The position numbers were made by a program, and so were the translations under genes. A stretch of 64,000 nt of DNA, taken from Pseudomonas sp. NKUCC02_KPG (GTDB lineage: Bacteria; Pseudomonadota; Gammaproteobacteria; Pseudomonadales; Pseudomonadaceae). Of this stretch, positions 9,501 to 21,609 are shown one piece after another. Location: contig NZ_JAHKRC010000009.1 of the NCBI RefSeq assembly GCF_019345465.1, positions 124,001 to 188,000 of the forward strand. Direction: 5' to 3'. The notes beneath the pieces were generated by a model that worked only from the letters and a program-made list of their open reading frames with translations, had not been told where the DNA came from and ran no database searches. The stretch's first letter is position 1, and each line of letters starts with the position of its first letter.

Positions 9501-12500
9501 ATGGCTACCACCACCCTTGGGGTCAAACTTGACGACCCTACCCGCGAGCGCCTCAAGGCTGCCGCGACCTCGATTGATCGCACGCCTCACTGGCTGATCA
9601 AGCAGGCAATCTTCAATTACCTGGAAAAACTCGAGGGTGGTGCAACCCTGACCGAGTTGAGCGGTATCCCTGGCAGCGCCAGCGATGACGCCGACGACGT
9701 GCACGCCGATCACGCGCATCAGTGCTTCCTGGAATTTGCAGAAAGCATCCTGCCCCAGTCCGTACTGCGTGCCGCGATCACCTCCGCTTATCGCCGCCCG
9801 GAACCCGAAGTGGTCCCGATGCTGCTGGAGCAAGCACGCCTGCCTGCCCCAATGGCCGAAGCCACCCAGACCCTGGCCGCCTCGATTGCCGAAAAACTGC
9901 GCAATCAGAAGAGCGCCGGTGGCCGCGCCGGTATCGTGCAAGGCTTGCTGCAAGAATTCTCCCTGTCGTCCCAGGAAGGCGTGGCGCTGATGTGCCTGGC
10001 CGAAGCGCTGCTGCGTATCCCGGACAAAGGCACCCGTGACGCCCTGATCCGCGACAAGATCAGCACCGGCAACTGGCACCCGCACCTGGGCAACAGCCCT
10101 TCGCTGTTCGTCAACGCCGCGACCTGGGGCCTGTTGCTGACCGGCAAGCTGGTATCGACCCACAACGAAGCAGGCCTGACCTCCTCCCTGAGCCGCATCA
10201 TCGGCAAAAGCGGCGAGCCGATGATCCGCAAGGGCGTCGACATGGCCATGCGCCTGATGGGCGAGCAGTTTGTGACCGGCGAAACCATCGCCGAAGCCCT
10301 GGCCAACGCCACGCGCTTTGAAGCCAAGGGCTTTCGTTATTCCTACGACATGCTCGGCGAAGCTGCACTGACCGAACATGACGCCCAGAAGTACCTCGCG
10401 TCCTACGAGCAAGCCATCCACTCGATCGGCAAAGCGTCCCACGGCCGTGGCATTTATGAAGGCCCGGGCATTTCGATCAAGCTGTCGGCCCTGCACCCGC
10501 GCTACAGCCGCGCCCAGTACGAGCGCGTCATGGACGAGCTGTACCCGCGCCTGCTGTCGCTGACCTTGCTGGCCAAGAAGTACGACATCGGCCTCAATAT
10601 TGACGCCGAAGAAGCTGACCGCCTCGAAATCTCCCTCGACCTGCTGGAGCGCCTGTGCTTCGAGCCGCAACTGGCGGGCTGGAACGGCATCGGCTTCGTG
10701 ATTCAGGCTTACCAGAAGCGCTGCCCTTACGTGATCGACTACGTGATCGACCTGGCTCGCCGCAGCCGTCATCGCCTGATGATCCGCCTGGTGAAAGGCG
10801 CGTACTGGGACAGCGAAATCAAGCGCGCCCAGGTCGAAGGCCTGGAAGGCTATCCGGTCTACACCCGCAAGGTGTACACCGACGTGTCCTACCTCGCTTG
10901 CGCGAAAAAACTGCTGGCCGTACCCGAAGCCATCTACCCGCAGTTCGCCACTCACAACGCCCAAACGTTGTCGGCGATTTACCACATCGCGGGTCAGAAC
11001 TACTACCCGGGCCAGTACGAGTTCCAATGCCTGCACGGCATGGGCGAACCGCTCTACGAACAGGTTGTAGGTAAAGTTTCCGAAGGCAAGCTGAACCGTC
11101 CGTGCCGTGTGTACGCTCCAGTCGGCACCCACGAAACACTGCTGGCTTACCTTGTTCGACGCTTGCTGGAAAACGGTGCGAACACCTCGTTCGTTAACCG
11201 CATCGCCGACCACACGATCGCGATCCACCAGTTGGTGGCCGACCCGGTGAGCCAGATCGAGCAGATGGCCACGGCCGAAGGCGGCTTCGGCTTGCCGCAC
11301 CCGCGCATCCCGCTGCCGCGTGACCTGTACGGTAGCGAACGCGCCAACTCCAGCGGCATCGACATGTCCAACGAACACCGCTTGGCGTCGTTGTCCTGCG
11401 CCTTGCTGGCCACAGCCCACAACGACTGGAAAGCCGCGCCGATGCTCGGTTGCGATTCCAGCAGCGAAACGCCTGCGGCGGTACTCAACCCGGCTGACCT
11501 GCGTGACGTGGTGGGCTATGTGCAAGAAGCCACCGTTGAAGACGCCGACAACGCTATCCAGTGCGCCCTGAGCGCCGCACCGATCTGGCAGGCCACCCCG
11601 CCCGCCGAACGCGCTGCGATCCTGGAACGCGCCGCCGACCTGATGGAAGGCGAGATCCAGCCACTGATGGGCCTGCTGGCCCGTGAAGCTGGCAAGACCT
11701 TTGCCAACGCCATCGCCGAAGTGCGCGAAGCCGTCGACTTCCTGCGTTACTACGCGGTACAGGCTCGCAACGATTTCACCAACGATGCCCATCGCCCGCT
11801 GGGCCCGGTGGTCTGCATCAGCCCGTGGAACTTCCCGCTGGCCATCTTCAGCGGCCAGGTGGCTGCGGCACTGGCTGCCGGCAACCCGGTACTGGCCAAG
11901 CCTGCGGAACAAACCCCGCTGGTGGCCGCCCAGGCCGTGCGCATCATGCTCGAAGCAGGCATCCCGCAAGGCGTGCTGCAGTTGCTGCCGGGCCGTGGTG
12001 AAACGGTTGGCGCACGCCTGGTCGGCGACGATCGGGTCAAAGGCGTGATGTTCACCGGCTCCACCGAAGTTGCACGATTGCTGCAACGCAACGTGGCAGG
12101 CCGCCTGGATGCTCAAGGCCGTCCTATCCCGCTGATCGCCGAAACCGGCGGCCAGAACGCCATGATCGTCGACTCCTCGGCGCTGACCGAACAAGTGGTT
12201 ATCGACGTTGTGTCTTCGGCCTTCGACAGCGCCGGTCAGCGTTGCTCGGCCCTGCGTGTACTGTGCCTGCAGGAAGACTCGGCAGACCGCGTCATCGAAA
12301 TGCTCAAAGGTGCCATGGCCGAATCGCGCATGGGTAATCCTGAACGCCTGAACGTAGACATTGGCCCGGTGATCGACGCCGAAGCCAAGGCCGGGATCGA
12401 GCAACACATCCAGGGCATGCGCGACAAAGGCCGCACTGTTTACCAGATGGCCATTGCCGACATCGAAGAATGCAAGCGCGGCACCTTCGTCATGCCGACC

Positions 12501-13454
12501 CTGATTGAACTGGAGAGCTTCGACGAACTGGAACGCGAGATCTTCGGGCCCGTGCTGCACGTGGTGCGCTACAAGCGCAAAGACATCGACCAGTTGATCG
12601 CACAGATCAACGCTTCGGGTTACGGCCTGACGCTGGGCGTACACACCCGCATCGACGAAACCATTGCCAAAGTGGTCAACAACGTCAACGCCGGTAACGT
12701 CTACGTCAACCGCAACATCGTGGGTGCCGTGGTCGGCGTGCAACCGTTCGGCGGCGAAGGCTTGTCGGGCACAGGCCCGAAAGCCGGTGGCCCGCTGTAC
12801 CTGTACCGCCTGCTGTCGACCCGCCCGGGCAATGCGATCGAACAATCGTTCGCCAAGGTCGATGCCATCAGCGCGCCGGATACCCAGGCTCGCGAAGCCC
12901 TGAGCAAACCGCTCAGTGCCCTGCACACCTGGGCAACCGGCAACCAGCAACCGGCGCTGGCCGAACTGTGCACCGAGTACGCTGCGCACTCGCAAAGCGG
13001 CATCACTCGCCTGCTCAACGGCCCGACCGGCGAACGCAACAGCTACGCCATTCTGCCGCGCGAACACGTGTTGTGCCTGGCTGAAGTGGAAAGCGACCTG
13101 CTGACCCAACTGGCTGCCGTACTGGCCGTAGGCAGCACCGCGGTACTGCCGCAAAGCGAACTGGCCAAGGCCTTGTACGCCCGTCTGCCAAAAGAAGTGC
13201 AGGCACGCATCACCCTGGTGGCTGACTGGACCAAGGACGACGTGATCTTCGACGCCGTCCTACACCACGGTGACTGTGATCAGTTGCGTGACGTGTGCAA
13301 GCAAGTGGCCCAGCGCGCAGGCGCCATCGTTGGCGTGCAAGGTCTGTCCCAAGGCGAAACCAACATCGCCCTGGAACGCCTGGTGATCGAGCGCGCACTG
13401 AGCGTCAACACCGCTGCTGCTGGCGGTAACGCGAGCTTGATGACCATCGGCTGA
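9501..13454 (+). CDS. putA: Trifunctional PutA: proline dehydrogenase, P5C dehydrogenase and autorepressor
   Basis: Oxidises proline to glutamate in two steps and represses the put genes when proline is absent. The 1317-aa protein has an N-terminal ribbon-helix-helix DNA-binding domain (about 1-47), a helical arm, the FAD-linked proline dehydrogenase barrel (about 260-570), then the NAD+-dependent L-glutamate-gamma-semialdehyde dehydrogenase (about 640-1110) with SPWNFPLAIFSGQ and catalytic Cys915 in GQRCSALR, and the C-terminal domain. The start is ATG at 9501 after GAGGA at 9489-9493. The RHH domain marks it as the regulatory type of PutA. It ends at a strong terminator. Confidence 0.97.
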   Translation: MATTTLGVKLDDPTRERLKAAATSIDRTPHWLIKQAIFNYLEKLEGGATLTELSGIPGSASDDADDVHADHAHQCFLEFAESILPQSVLRAAITSAYRRPEPEVVPMLLEQARLPAPMAEATQTLAASIAEKLRNQKSAGGRAGIVQGLLQEFSLSSQEGVALMCLAEALLRIPDKGTRDALIRDKISTGNWHPHLGNSPSLFVNAATWGLLLTGKLVSTHNEAGLTSSLSRIIGKSGEPMIRKGVDMAMRLMGEQFVTGETIAEALANATRFEAKGFRYSYDMLGEAALTEHDAQKYLASYEQAIHSIGKASHGRGIYEGPGISIKLSALHPRYSRAQYERVMDELYPRLLSLTLLAKKYDIGLNIDAEEADRLEISLDLLERLCFEPQLAGWNGIGFVIQAYQKRCPYVIDYVIDLARRSRHRLMIRLVKGAYWDSEIKRAQVEGLEGYPVYTRKVYTDVSYLACAKKLLAVPEAIYPQFATHNAQTLSAIYHIAGQNYYPGQYEFQCLHGMGEPLYEQVVGKVSEGKLNRPCRVYAPVGTHETLLAYLVRRLLENGANTSFVNRIADHTIAIHQLVADPVSQIEQMATAEGGFGLPHPRIPLPRDLYGSERANSSGIDMSNEHRLASLSCALLATAHNDWKAAPMLGCDSSSETPAAVLNPADLRDVVGYVQEATVEDADNAIQCALSAAPIWQATPPAERAAILERAADLMEGEIQPLMGLLAREAGKTFANAIAEVREAVDFLRYYAVQARNDFTNDAHRPLGPVVCISPWNFPLAIFSGQVAAALAAGNPVLAKPAEQTPLVAAQAVRIMLEAGIPQGVLQLLPGRGETVGARLVGDDRVKGVMFTGSTEVARLLQRNVAGRLDAQGRPIPLIAETGGQNAMIVDSSALTEQVVIDVVSSAFDSAGQRCSALRVLCLQEDSADRVIEMLKGAMAESRMGNPERLNVDIGPVIDAEAKAGIEQHIQGMRDKGRTVYQMAIADIEECKRGTFVMPTLIELESFDELEREIFGPVLHVVRYKRKDIDQLIAQINASGYGLTLGVHTRIDETIAKVVNNVNAGNVYVNRNIVGAVVGVQPFGGEGLSGTGPKAGGPLYLYRLLSTRPGNAIEQSFAKVDAISAPDTQAREALSKPLSALHTWATGNQQPALAELCTEYAAHSQSGITRLLNGPTGERNSYAILPREHVLCLAEVESDLLTQLAAVLAVGSTAVLPQSELAKALYARLPKEVQARITLVADWTKDDVIFDAVLHHGDCDQLRDVCKQVAQRAGAIVGVQGLSQGETNIALERLVIERALSVNTAAAGGNASLMTIG

Positions 13455-13472
13455 TGGTTTGATCGGGCAATA

Positions 13473-13509
13473 AAAAACCGGGCACCCGAAGGGGTTGCCC
13501 GGTTTTTTT
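13473..13509 (+). terminator. Rho-independent terminator of putA
   Basis: Stem AAAAACCGGGCA / TGCCCGGTTTTT with a GC-rich loop, ending in seven Ts (13503-13509), 18 bp after the putA stop. The flanking A-run also makes it functional for the converging gene on the minus strand. Confidence 0.85.
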
Positions 13510-13541
13510 ATGCGTTGAGGCTTTGCAAACGTAAAGAGGGC

Positions 13542-14132
13542 TCAGATCTTGAGATTAATTGCGGTGAAAAAAATGATAATCCAACCTAACCATAAATAGC
13601 CAAACACCCCTGCCCAGATACCGTTGGCAAACGACAGAGTCGAATTACTATGGCCTTCGGGGTCGGCTTCCAAAAAATTGATAGCTCTCTGGGCACCTGC
13701 CAGTAAAAAACCGAGTACGCCTAAGATCATGACATTGACGACAACTAGCCACGCAGGAATAAAGGTGGCATTACCTATCACTGAAAAAATAATGCACACG
13801 ACTGTTATGGCCAAAATCAATGCTCCACGCATGACTGGGGACCACTCGTAAGCTCGTCCCGACTCACTCAGTGACTTTTGGACTTTAGAGAACAAGGAGA
13901 AAATCATTAACGCCCCGAAAAAAGCACGAACTGCCGGCCAAACCTTGATTCCAGTCGCCAACCGATACTGCTTCCAGTGCTCGTAAAACCAGACAATCGA
14001 ATAAAGCCCCATCGTCATGAAATACAGAACCATGAATTTCTTCACGGAAATCACAAAGAACGTGTGCGCACTCTGAGCAGGTGTTGATTCTTCTGAGTCA
14101 GGATTATCTTTTTTCAATAGAGATAACGGCAT
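13542..14132 (-). CDS. Small multi-pass membrane protein of unknown function
   Basis: A 196-aa protein with four predicted membrane segments: KKFMVLYFMTMGLYSIVWFY (about 33-52), a segment near 100-125, another near 130-155 and the C-terminal FGYLWLGWIIIFFTAINL. The first loop pattern (FMTMGLYSIVWFYEHWKQYR) resembles the short DUF4234-like membrane proteins. I chose ATG at 14132 (MPLSLLKKDN) with GGGGCG upstream, since the upstream reading frame would run into the nhaP2 gene. It converges with putA. Its bases are more AT-rich than its neighbours, hinting at later acquisition. The function is not known. Confidence 0.7.
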   Translation of the reverse strand: MPLSLLKKDNPDSEESTPAQSAHTFFVISVKKFMVLYFMTMGLYSIVWFYEHWKQYRLATGIKVWPAVRAFFGALMIFSLFSKVQKSLSESGRAYEWSPVMRGALILAITVVCIIFSVIGNATFIPAWLVVVNVMILGVLGFLLAGAQRAINFLEADPEGHSNSTLSFANGIWAGVFGYLWLGWIIIFFTAINLKI

Positions 14133-14469
14133 TTTTTCGCCCCGCAGAGTTAAATTGAGGCGGAAGTAGACAAAATAAGCCCAACAATGAAATGCAGTCC
14201 GCATCTCGTAATTTCGTCGGAAGATGCCCTGATACCCACCATACTGTGCACATGCCGGTATCCAACCATCGCCGTTAGCCATGTCAGAAATGAAAAGACA
14301 CTGCGCCAACGCATCAGATGCAGCGTGGTAAGCCTGCTTGGATTTGGAAGACAGCCGCCCCGCACAAAACCTTTTTGACAGCCCGCCAATAACGCAGGTT
14401 AGAATCGCTGGCACGCAGACTGCATGAGCCGTTTGCGCCCTGTCTTTTGAGCTTTCTGGAGTACTGCCT
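14133..14469. other. Divergent intergenic region upstream of nhaP2
   Basis: This 337-bp gap has no convincing gene. It carries a promoter-like pair for nhaP2 (TTGACA at 14375-14380 and TAGAAT at 14400-14405, 19-bp spacing, slightly long) and must also hold the promoter of the small membrane-protein gene. Confidence 0.4.
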
Positions 14470-16212
14470 TTGAATGCGACGACCATCAACAGCCTGTTCT
14501 TGATCGGCGCGTTGCTGGTAGGTGCAAGCATTCTGGTAAGTTCTCTGTCCTCGCGTCTGGGCATCCCGATTCTGGTCATCATCCTTGCGGTGGGCATGAC
14601 TGCGGGTGTCGATGGCGGCGGCATTATTTTTGACAACTACCCCACCGCCTATCTGGTGGGCAACCTCGCCCTCGCGGTGATTTTGCTCGACGGCGGCCTG
14701 CGTACGCGGGTCTCCAGTTTCCGCGTGGCGTTATGGCCTGCGTTGTCGCTGGCGACCGTGGGGGTAATGATCACCACCGGGCTGACCGGCATGATGGCCG
14801 CCTGGCTGTTCAACCTCAATTTGATCCAGGGCCTGCTGGTGGGCGCCATTGTCGGTTCGACCGATGCGGCAGCCGTATTCTCGCTGCTGGGCGGCAAGGG
14901 CCTGAACGAACGGGTCTCGGCCAGCCTTGAGATCGAATCCGGTAGCAACGACCCGATGGCGGTGTTTCTCACCGTCACCCTGATCGACATGCTCGCCAGC
15001 GGCGAGACCGGCCTTCACTGGAGCCTGCTGCTCAACCTGCTGAGTGAGTTCGGTATCGGCGGTGCTGTCGGGCTGGCTGGCGGCTGGCTGATGCTGCAAA
15101 TGGTCAACCGCATCAACCTGGCCAACGGCTTGTACCCGATTCTGGTCATCGCAGGCGGCCTGGTGGTCTTTGCCCTCACCAACGCCCTGCACGGCAGCGG
15201 GTTCCTCGCGGTATACCTGTGCGGCCTGGTGATCGGCAACAGCCCGATCCGCAGCCGTCACGGCATCTTGCACATGCTCGACGGCATGGCATGGCTGGCC
15301 CAGATCGGAATGTTCCTGGTGCTGGGCCTGCTGGTCACGCCACACGACTTGCTGCCGATCGCGATTCCGGCCCTGGCACTGGCCCTGTGGATGATCCTGT
15401 TCGCACGCCCACTGTCGGTCATGGTGGGCCTGCTGCCCTTCAAAGCGTTCCACGGACGCGAGAAGGCCTTTATTGCCTGGGTGGGCCTGCGCGGTGCGGT
15501 ACCGATCATTCTGGCGGTGTTCCCGCTGATGGCCGGGCTGCCCAATGCGCAGCTGTATTTCAACCTGGCGTTCTTTATCGTGCTGGTGTCCCTTCTGGTG
15601 CAAGGCACCAGCCTGCCCTGGGTCGCCAAGTTGCTCAAAGTGACCGTACCCCCGGACTTGGCACCGGTCTCGCGCTCAGCCCTCGAAGTTCACGTGACCA
15701 GCGAGTGGGAACTGTTTGTTTACCGCCTCGACGCACAAAACTGGTGCATCGGTGCGGCCCTGCGTGAACTGAAAATGCCCGAGGGCACCCGTATCGCGGC
15801 CCTGTTTCGCGATCAGAAACTGCTCCACCCGTCGGGTAGCACCACCCTCGAAATTGGCGATTTGCTCTGCGTCATCGGTCACGAACACAACTTGCCAGCC
15901 CTGGGCAAACTGTTCAGCCAGCCTCCGAGCCGTGGCCTGGATCTGCGCTTTTTTGGCGACTTTGTGCTCGAAGGCGACGCCCAGCTGGGCGCTGTGTCGG
16001 CGTTGTATGGCCTGAAGCTGGACGGCATCGACCCCAACATTCCGCTCAGCAGCTTTATTGCGCACAAGGTCGGCGGCGCGCCGGTGGTCGGCGATCAGGT
16101 GGAGTGGAACAACACCATCTGGACAGTCGCCGTGATGGAGGGGAACAAGATAGCCAAAGTGGGCGTCAGATTCCCCGAAGGAAGTGCACCGGGGCCCGGG
16201 CTGTTCCTCTAA
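14470..16212 (+). CDS. nhaP2: Potassium/proton antiporter (CPA1 family, NhaP2/CvrA type)
   Basis: Inner-membrane antiporter exchanging K+ (and possibly Na+) for H+. The 580-aa protein has about 12-13 hydrophobic segments (to about residue 390) with the CPA1 transport motif [12 protein letters not shown] and [12 protein letters not shown], followed by a cytoplasmic TrkA-C/RCK_C domain and a C-terminal CorC-like HlyC domain (about 485-580). The start is TTG at 14470: the in-frame reading [14 protein letters not shown] is family-like and GGAG lies 9 bp upstream; a nearby ATG is out of frame. The next gene begins 35 bp downstream and is probably co-transcribed. Confidence 0.88.
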   Translation: MNATTINSLFLIGALLVGASILVSSLSSRLGIPILVIILAVGMTAGVDGGGIIFDNYPTAYLVGNLALAVILLDGGLRTRVSSFRVALWPALSLATVGVMITTGLTGMMAAWLFNLNLIQGLLVGAIVGSTDAAAVFSLLGGKGLNERVSASLEIESGSNDPMAVFLTVTLIDMLASGETGLHWSLLLNLLSEFGIGGAVGLAGGWLMLQMVNRINLANGLYPILVIAGGLVVFALTNALHGSGFLAVYLCGLVIGNSPIRSRHGILHMLDGMAWLAQIGMFLVLGLLVTPHDLLPIAIPALALALWMILFARPLSVMVGLLPFKAFHGREKAFIAWVGLRGAVPIILAVFPLMAGLPNAQLYFNLAFFIVLVSLLVQGTSLPWVAKLLKVTVPPDLAPVSRSALEVHVTSEWELFVYRLDAQNWCIGAALRELKMPEGTRIAALFRDQKLLHPSGSTTLEIGDLLCVIGHEHNLPALGKLFSQPPSRGLDLRFFGDFVLEGDAQLGAVSALYGLKLDGIDPNIPLSSFIAHKVGGAPVVGDQVEWNNTIWTVAVMEGNKIAKVGVRFPEGSAPGPGLFL

Positions 16213-16247
16213 ACTCCAACTTTCTGACCTTTGTCTGACCGGTATCT

Positions 16248-19200
16248 ATGCCAACTCTGCGCACGTTCATCGCAACAGTCCTGCTCGGTCTGAGCCTTTG
16301 TGTCGGCACGCTACACGCGGCCGAACCGCCTACCTCCGAATCGGTGCAGCAAAGCCTGGACAAAATTGCCGATCGCAAGCTGCCAGATGCAGACCAGAAA
16401 GCCCTGCAGGCAGTGCTCCAGCAAACCCTCACCCTGCTGGACAACAAAGCCGATTACGAACAGCGCCTGAACGACGTCAAACAACAGCTCAGCAATGCGC
16501 CGCGCCAGACCAGCGAAAACCAGCGTGAACTGGCCCGCCTCAAGGCCAGCAAAGCCCTGCCGGTGGCCCAGCGCTACAGTGATTTGGCCGTGCCGCAGCT
16601 GGAGCAAATGCTGGCTGAGCGCACGACGCAGCAGGGCGAACTGCAAAAAGCCCTGGCCATTGCCAACAGCCAGAGCATTGCCGCACAAACCCGCCCGGAA
16701 AGGGCTCAGGCCGAAATCAGCACCAGCCAGACGCGTATTCAGCAGATCAACAACATCCTGAAAACCGGTCGTGACAATGGCAAATTGCTCACCCCGGATC
16801 AGCGCAACCAGCTCAACGCCGAAGTGGCCTCGCTCACCGCACTGATCGCCCTGCGCCGCCAGGAGCTGGCCGGTAACAGCCTGCTGCAAGACCTGAGCGG
16901 CAGCCAGCATGACTTGCTGCTGGAAAAAACCACGCGTCAGGATCAGGAAATCCAGGAGCTGCAAACCCTGATCAACCAGAAGCGTCTGGCGCAGTCGCAG
17001 CAGACCGTGACCGAACAATCCATCGAGGCGCAAAAGTCCGGCAGCAGCAGCCTGCTGGCGACCGAAAGCGCGATCAACCTCAAGCTTTCCGACTACCTGC
17101 TACGCAGCACCGACCGCCTCAATGAAGTCACCCAGCAGAACCTCGAAACCAAGCAGCAACTGGACAACGTCACCCAGAGCGATCAGGCGCTGGACGAGCA
17201 GATCAACGTGCTCAAGGGCAGTTTGCTGCTGTCCAAGATTCTCTATAAGCAGAAACAGGCCCTGCCGCGCCTGCAGAAAATGGACAAGAACCTGGCAGAC
17301 GAAATCGCCGATATTCGTCTGTATCAGTTTGAAATCAACCAGCAACGGGAGCTGATCAGCAACCCGACGTCCTACGTCGACAACCTGCTGTCGACCCAGC
17401 CTGCCGATCAAGTTACCCCTCAACTGCGCAAGACCCTGCTCGAACTGGTCAACACCCGCAGTGACTTGCTGGACCGCCTGAATCGCGAGTTGAGCTCCCT
17501 GCTCAACGAATCGATCACGCTGCAACTGAACCAGAAGCAACTGCTCAGCACCGCCCAGAGCCTGCGTGCCACGCTGGACGAGCAAATGTTCTGGATTCCC
17601 AGCAACAAGCCCCTGGATCTGGAGTGGCTGGAAACTGCCCCGCGCCAGCTGGAACAGCAAGTCACCACCCTGCCGTGGGGCTCCAGCGTCAGCGAGCTGG
17701 CTGAAGGTCTGGTGCAGAGACCACTGTTGTTCCTGCCGTTCTTGCTGGTGGTGGCAGCCTTGCTGTGGAAGCGCCGTTACCTCTACAGCAAATTGAACAA
17801 AATCCATCAGGACATTGGTCACTTCAAGCGCGATAGCCAATGGCATACGCCACTGGCCATTCTGATCAATATTCTGCTGGCGATGCCTATTTCGCTGGCT
17901 CTGGCGCTGTGCGGCTATGCCCTGCAAACCGATGCCCGTGGCATGAACGCCAATACGGGCGCGGCCCTGATCCAGATGGCCGAAGCCTGGCTGGTGTTCT
18001 ACACCGCTTACCGGATTCTGGCACCAGGTGGCGTGGCCGAACTGCATTTCCGCTGGGAAAAACCGCTGGTCGCGTTCCTGCAAAACTGGATTCGCAAGCT
18101 GGGCTTTGTCGTCCTGGCCCTGGTGGCCGTGGTCGCCTTTGCCGAGCAACAACCCGCTGCACTGGCCGATGACGTACTGGGCATCCTTGTGGTGTTGAGT
18201 TGTTATGCCGCCATGGCCTGGTTGCTGTGCCGCCTGCTGCTCAACGACTTCGAGACAGCGACAAAAGCCTATCGCCTGCGCAAATTGCTCGGTTTTGCCT
18301 TTGCGCTGTTGCCGCTGGCATTGTTCGTTGCCGTCTGTTTTGGCTACTACTACACCGCGCTCAAACTCAGCGACCGACTGATCAACACCCTCTACCTGCT
18401 GATGCTCTGGCTGGTGGTCGAAGCGGCCTTCGTGCGCGGCCTGGCGGTGGCGGCACGGCGCCTGGCCTACCAACGCGCACTGGCCAAACGTCAGGCGGCC
18501 AAGGAAGCAGGCGAAGGCAACGACATCATCATTGAAGAACCGACCCTGGACATCGAACAGGTCAACCAACAATCGCTGCGCCTGATTCGCCTGGCCCTGC
18601 TGGCGGGCTTTATCGGCATTTTGTACTGGGTCTGGGCCGACCTGATCTCGGTCTTCTCCTACCTCGACAACATCACCCTGTACGAGTACACCAGCGGCAC
18701 CGGCGCCAACATGAGCATGGTGCCCATCAGCATTGGCGACGTGATCGGTGCACTGGTCATCATCGGCATCAGTATTGCCCTGGCGCGCAACCTGCCCGGG
18801 CTGCTGGAAGTGCTGGTGCTGTCTCGCCTCGATCTGGGCCAGGGCAGCGCCTACGCCACCACCACCTTGCTGACTTACGTGATCATCGGCGTAGGCTTCG
18901 TGTCCACCCTGTCGACCCTGGGTGTGAGCTGGGACAAGTTGCAATGGCTGGTCGCCGCGCTGTCGGTGGGCCTGGGCTTTGGCATGCAGGAGATTTTCGC
19001 CAACTTCATCTCCGGGATCATGATTCTGTTCGAGCGCCCGGTGCGGATTGGCGACACCATCACCATCGGCAACCTGTCGGGCACTGTGAGCAAGATCCGC
19101 ATCCGTGCGACCACCATCACCGACTTCGACCGCAAAGACATCATCGTCCCGAACAAGACCTTTATCACCGGGCAGCTGATCAACTGGTCCCTGACCGACA

Positions 19201-19595
19201 CCATCACCCGCGTCACCCTCAAACTGGGTGTGGACTACGGTTCGGATCTGGACCTGGTAAAAAGCCTGCTGCTCAAGGCTGCACAAGAGAACCCCCGTGT
19301 ACTCAAAGACCCTGAGCCGCACGTGTACTTCCTCAACTTCGGCGCCAGCACCCTGGACCACGAACTGCGCATGCACGTCCGTGACCTGGGCGACCGTAAC
19401 CCGGTGATCGACGAGGTAAACCGCTTTATCAACCGCGAGTTCAAGAACCACCACATCAACATCTCGTTCCAACAGATGGAGGTGTACCTCAAGAACTTGC
19501 AGGGTCAGGAATACAAGTTGGTGCCCGTAGGGCCGGAAGTCCCGCCCGAGCCGACACTACCCCCGCAAAAGCCGCAGTTGGGCAAGCTCGACTGA
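16248..19595 (+). CDS. Large mechanosensitive channel of the MscS family (MscK/KefA-like)
   Basis: Inner-membrane channel that opens under membrane tension to release solutes on osmotic downshock. The 1115-aa protein has a signal peptide (MPTLRTFIATVLLGLSLCVGTLHA), a long Gln-rich coiled-coil periplasmic domain (about 30-480), roughly eight extra membrane helices (about 490-830), then the MscS pore and beta domain (about 840-1080), visible as LSVGLGFGMQEIFANFISGIMILFERPVRIGDTI. That architecture is that of MscK or MscM rather than of short MscS. It follows nhaP2 with a 35-bp gap; both genes serve ion and volume homeostasis. Which of the two long subtypes it is cannot be settled here. Confidence 0.9.
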   Translation: MPTLRTFIATVLLGLSLCVGTLHAAEPPTSESVQQSLDKIADRKLPDADQKALQAVLQQTLTLLDNKADYEQRLNDVKQQLSNAPRQTSENQRELARLKASKALPVAQRYSDLAVPQLEQMLAERTTQQGELQKALAIANSQSIAAQTRPERAQAEISTSQTRIQQINNILKTGRDNGKLLTPDQRNQLNAEVASLTALIALRRQELAGNSLLQDLSGSQHDLLLEKTTRQDQEIQELQTLINQKRLAQSQQTVTEQSIEAQKSGSSSLLATESAINLKLSDYLLRSTDRLNEVTQQNLETKQQLDNVTQSDQALDEQINVLKGSLLLSKILYKQKQALPRLQKMDKNLADEIADIRLYQFEINQQRELISNPTSYVDNLLSTQPADQVTPQLRKTLLELVNTRSDLLDRLNRELSSLLNESITLQLNQKQLLSTAQSLRATLDEQMFWIPSNKPLDLEWLETAPRQLEQQVTTLPWGSSVSELAEGLVQRPLLFLPFLLVVAALLWKRRYLYSKLNKIHQDIGHFKRDSQWHTPLAILINILLAMPISLALALCGYALQTDARGMNANTGAALIQMAEAWLVFYTAYRILAPGGVAELHFRWEKPLVAFLQNWIRKLGFVVLALVAVVAFAEQQPAALADDVLGILVVLSCYAAMAWLLCRLLLNDFETATKAYRLRKLLGFAFALLPLALFVAVCFGYYYTALKLSDRLINTLYLLMLWLVVEAAFVRGLAVAARRLAYQRALAKRQAAKEAGEGNDIIIEEPTLDIEQVNQQSLRLIRLALLAGFIGILYWVWADLISVFSYLDNITLYEYTSGTGANMSMVPISIGDVIGALVIIGISIALARNLPGLLEVLVLSRLDLGQGSAYATTTLLTYVIIGVGFVSTLSTLGVSWDKLQWLVAALSVGLGFGMQEIFANFISGIMILFERPVRIGDTITIGNLSGTVSKIRIRATTITDFDRKDIIVPNKTFITGQLINWSLTDTITRVTLKLGVDYGSDLDLVKSLLLKAAQENPRVLKDPEPHVYFLNFGASTLDHELRMHVRDLGDRNPVIDEVNRFINREFKNHHINISFQQMEVYLKNLQGQEYKLVPVGPEVPPEPTLPPQKPQLGKLD

Positions 19596-19615
19596 CTCAA
19601 GGCTGATGCAACCTC

Positions 19616-21193
<1,578 letters not shown>

Positions 21194-21202
21194 TGCAAAG
21201 CC

Positions 21203-21604
21203 TCAGATAAACATATCCACAGGCACGTTGAAGTAGTCCGCCAGCCAGCGTATCTGCCGAACGTTGAGCTGGCGCTTGCCGCTGAGGATTTCGGACACCA
21301 CCGATTGGGTACCCACGCCCGGCAAGTCGCTTTGAGTCAGCCCGTGCTCCTGCATCACCGAGCGCAACACATCGACACCACTGACCTTGGGCATCGGCCG
21401 ATGCTCGAGGTCGTAGGCTTCAACCCAGTCACCGATGATGTCCACCAGGCTCATCAAGGGGTGACTCTCATCGTCGCCAATCAAGTCGGTCAACCCGTCG
21501 AGGGCTGCGACCAACTCATCGTAATCTGCTTCGGTTTTCGGTTTGCGTAGTAAAGGCGCCACGAACTTCCAGTGTTCTGCCGCCTGTGCGATCAATGCGT
21601 TCAT
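21203..21604 (-). CDS. higA: HigA-type antitoxin with helix-turn-helix domain
   Basis: Antitoxin and autorepressor of a type II toxin-antitoxin pair, 133 aa. The C-terminal half carries an HTH of the Xre/HigA type (LTQSDLPGVGTQSVVSEIL, then GKRQLNVRQIRWLADYF). The ATG at 21604 has a strong GGAAGGAG 8 bp upstream; a TTG six codons earlier lies within that ribosome site and is less likely. It starts 5 bp after higB, so the toxin is encoded first, the usual HigBA order. It converges with selO. Confidence 0.88.
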   Translation of the reverse strand: MNALIAQAAEHWKFVAPLLRKPKTEADYDELVAALDGLTDLIGDDESHPLMSLVDIIGDWVEAYDLEHRPMPKVSGVDVLRSVMQEHGLTQSDLPGVGTQSVVSEILSGKRQLNVRQIRWLADYFNVPVDMFI

Positions 21605-21609
21605 TGTGC

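Noticed and set aside
12230..12436. Minus-strand 66-aa frame within putA
   Set aside because: Shadow of the aldehyde dehydrogenase domain.
9435..13154. 1239-aa open frame on the minus strand opposite putA
   Set aside because: It mirrors the codon periodicity of putA, has low-complexity composition and no domain; a GC-rich shadow frame.
14150..14389. Small open frame in the nhaP2 upstream gap
   Set aside because: No ribosome site or family resemblance; overlaps the likely promoter.
17100..19472. 790-aa minus-strand frame opposite the mechanosensitive channel
   Set aside because: Composition rich in Gln, His and Asp typical of antisense to a Leu-rich gene; no recognisable motif.
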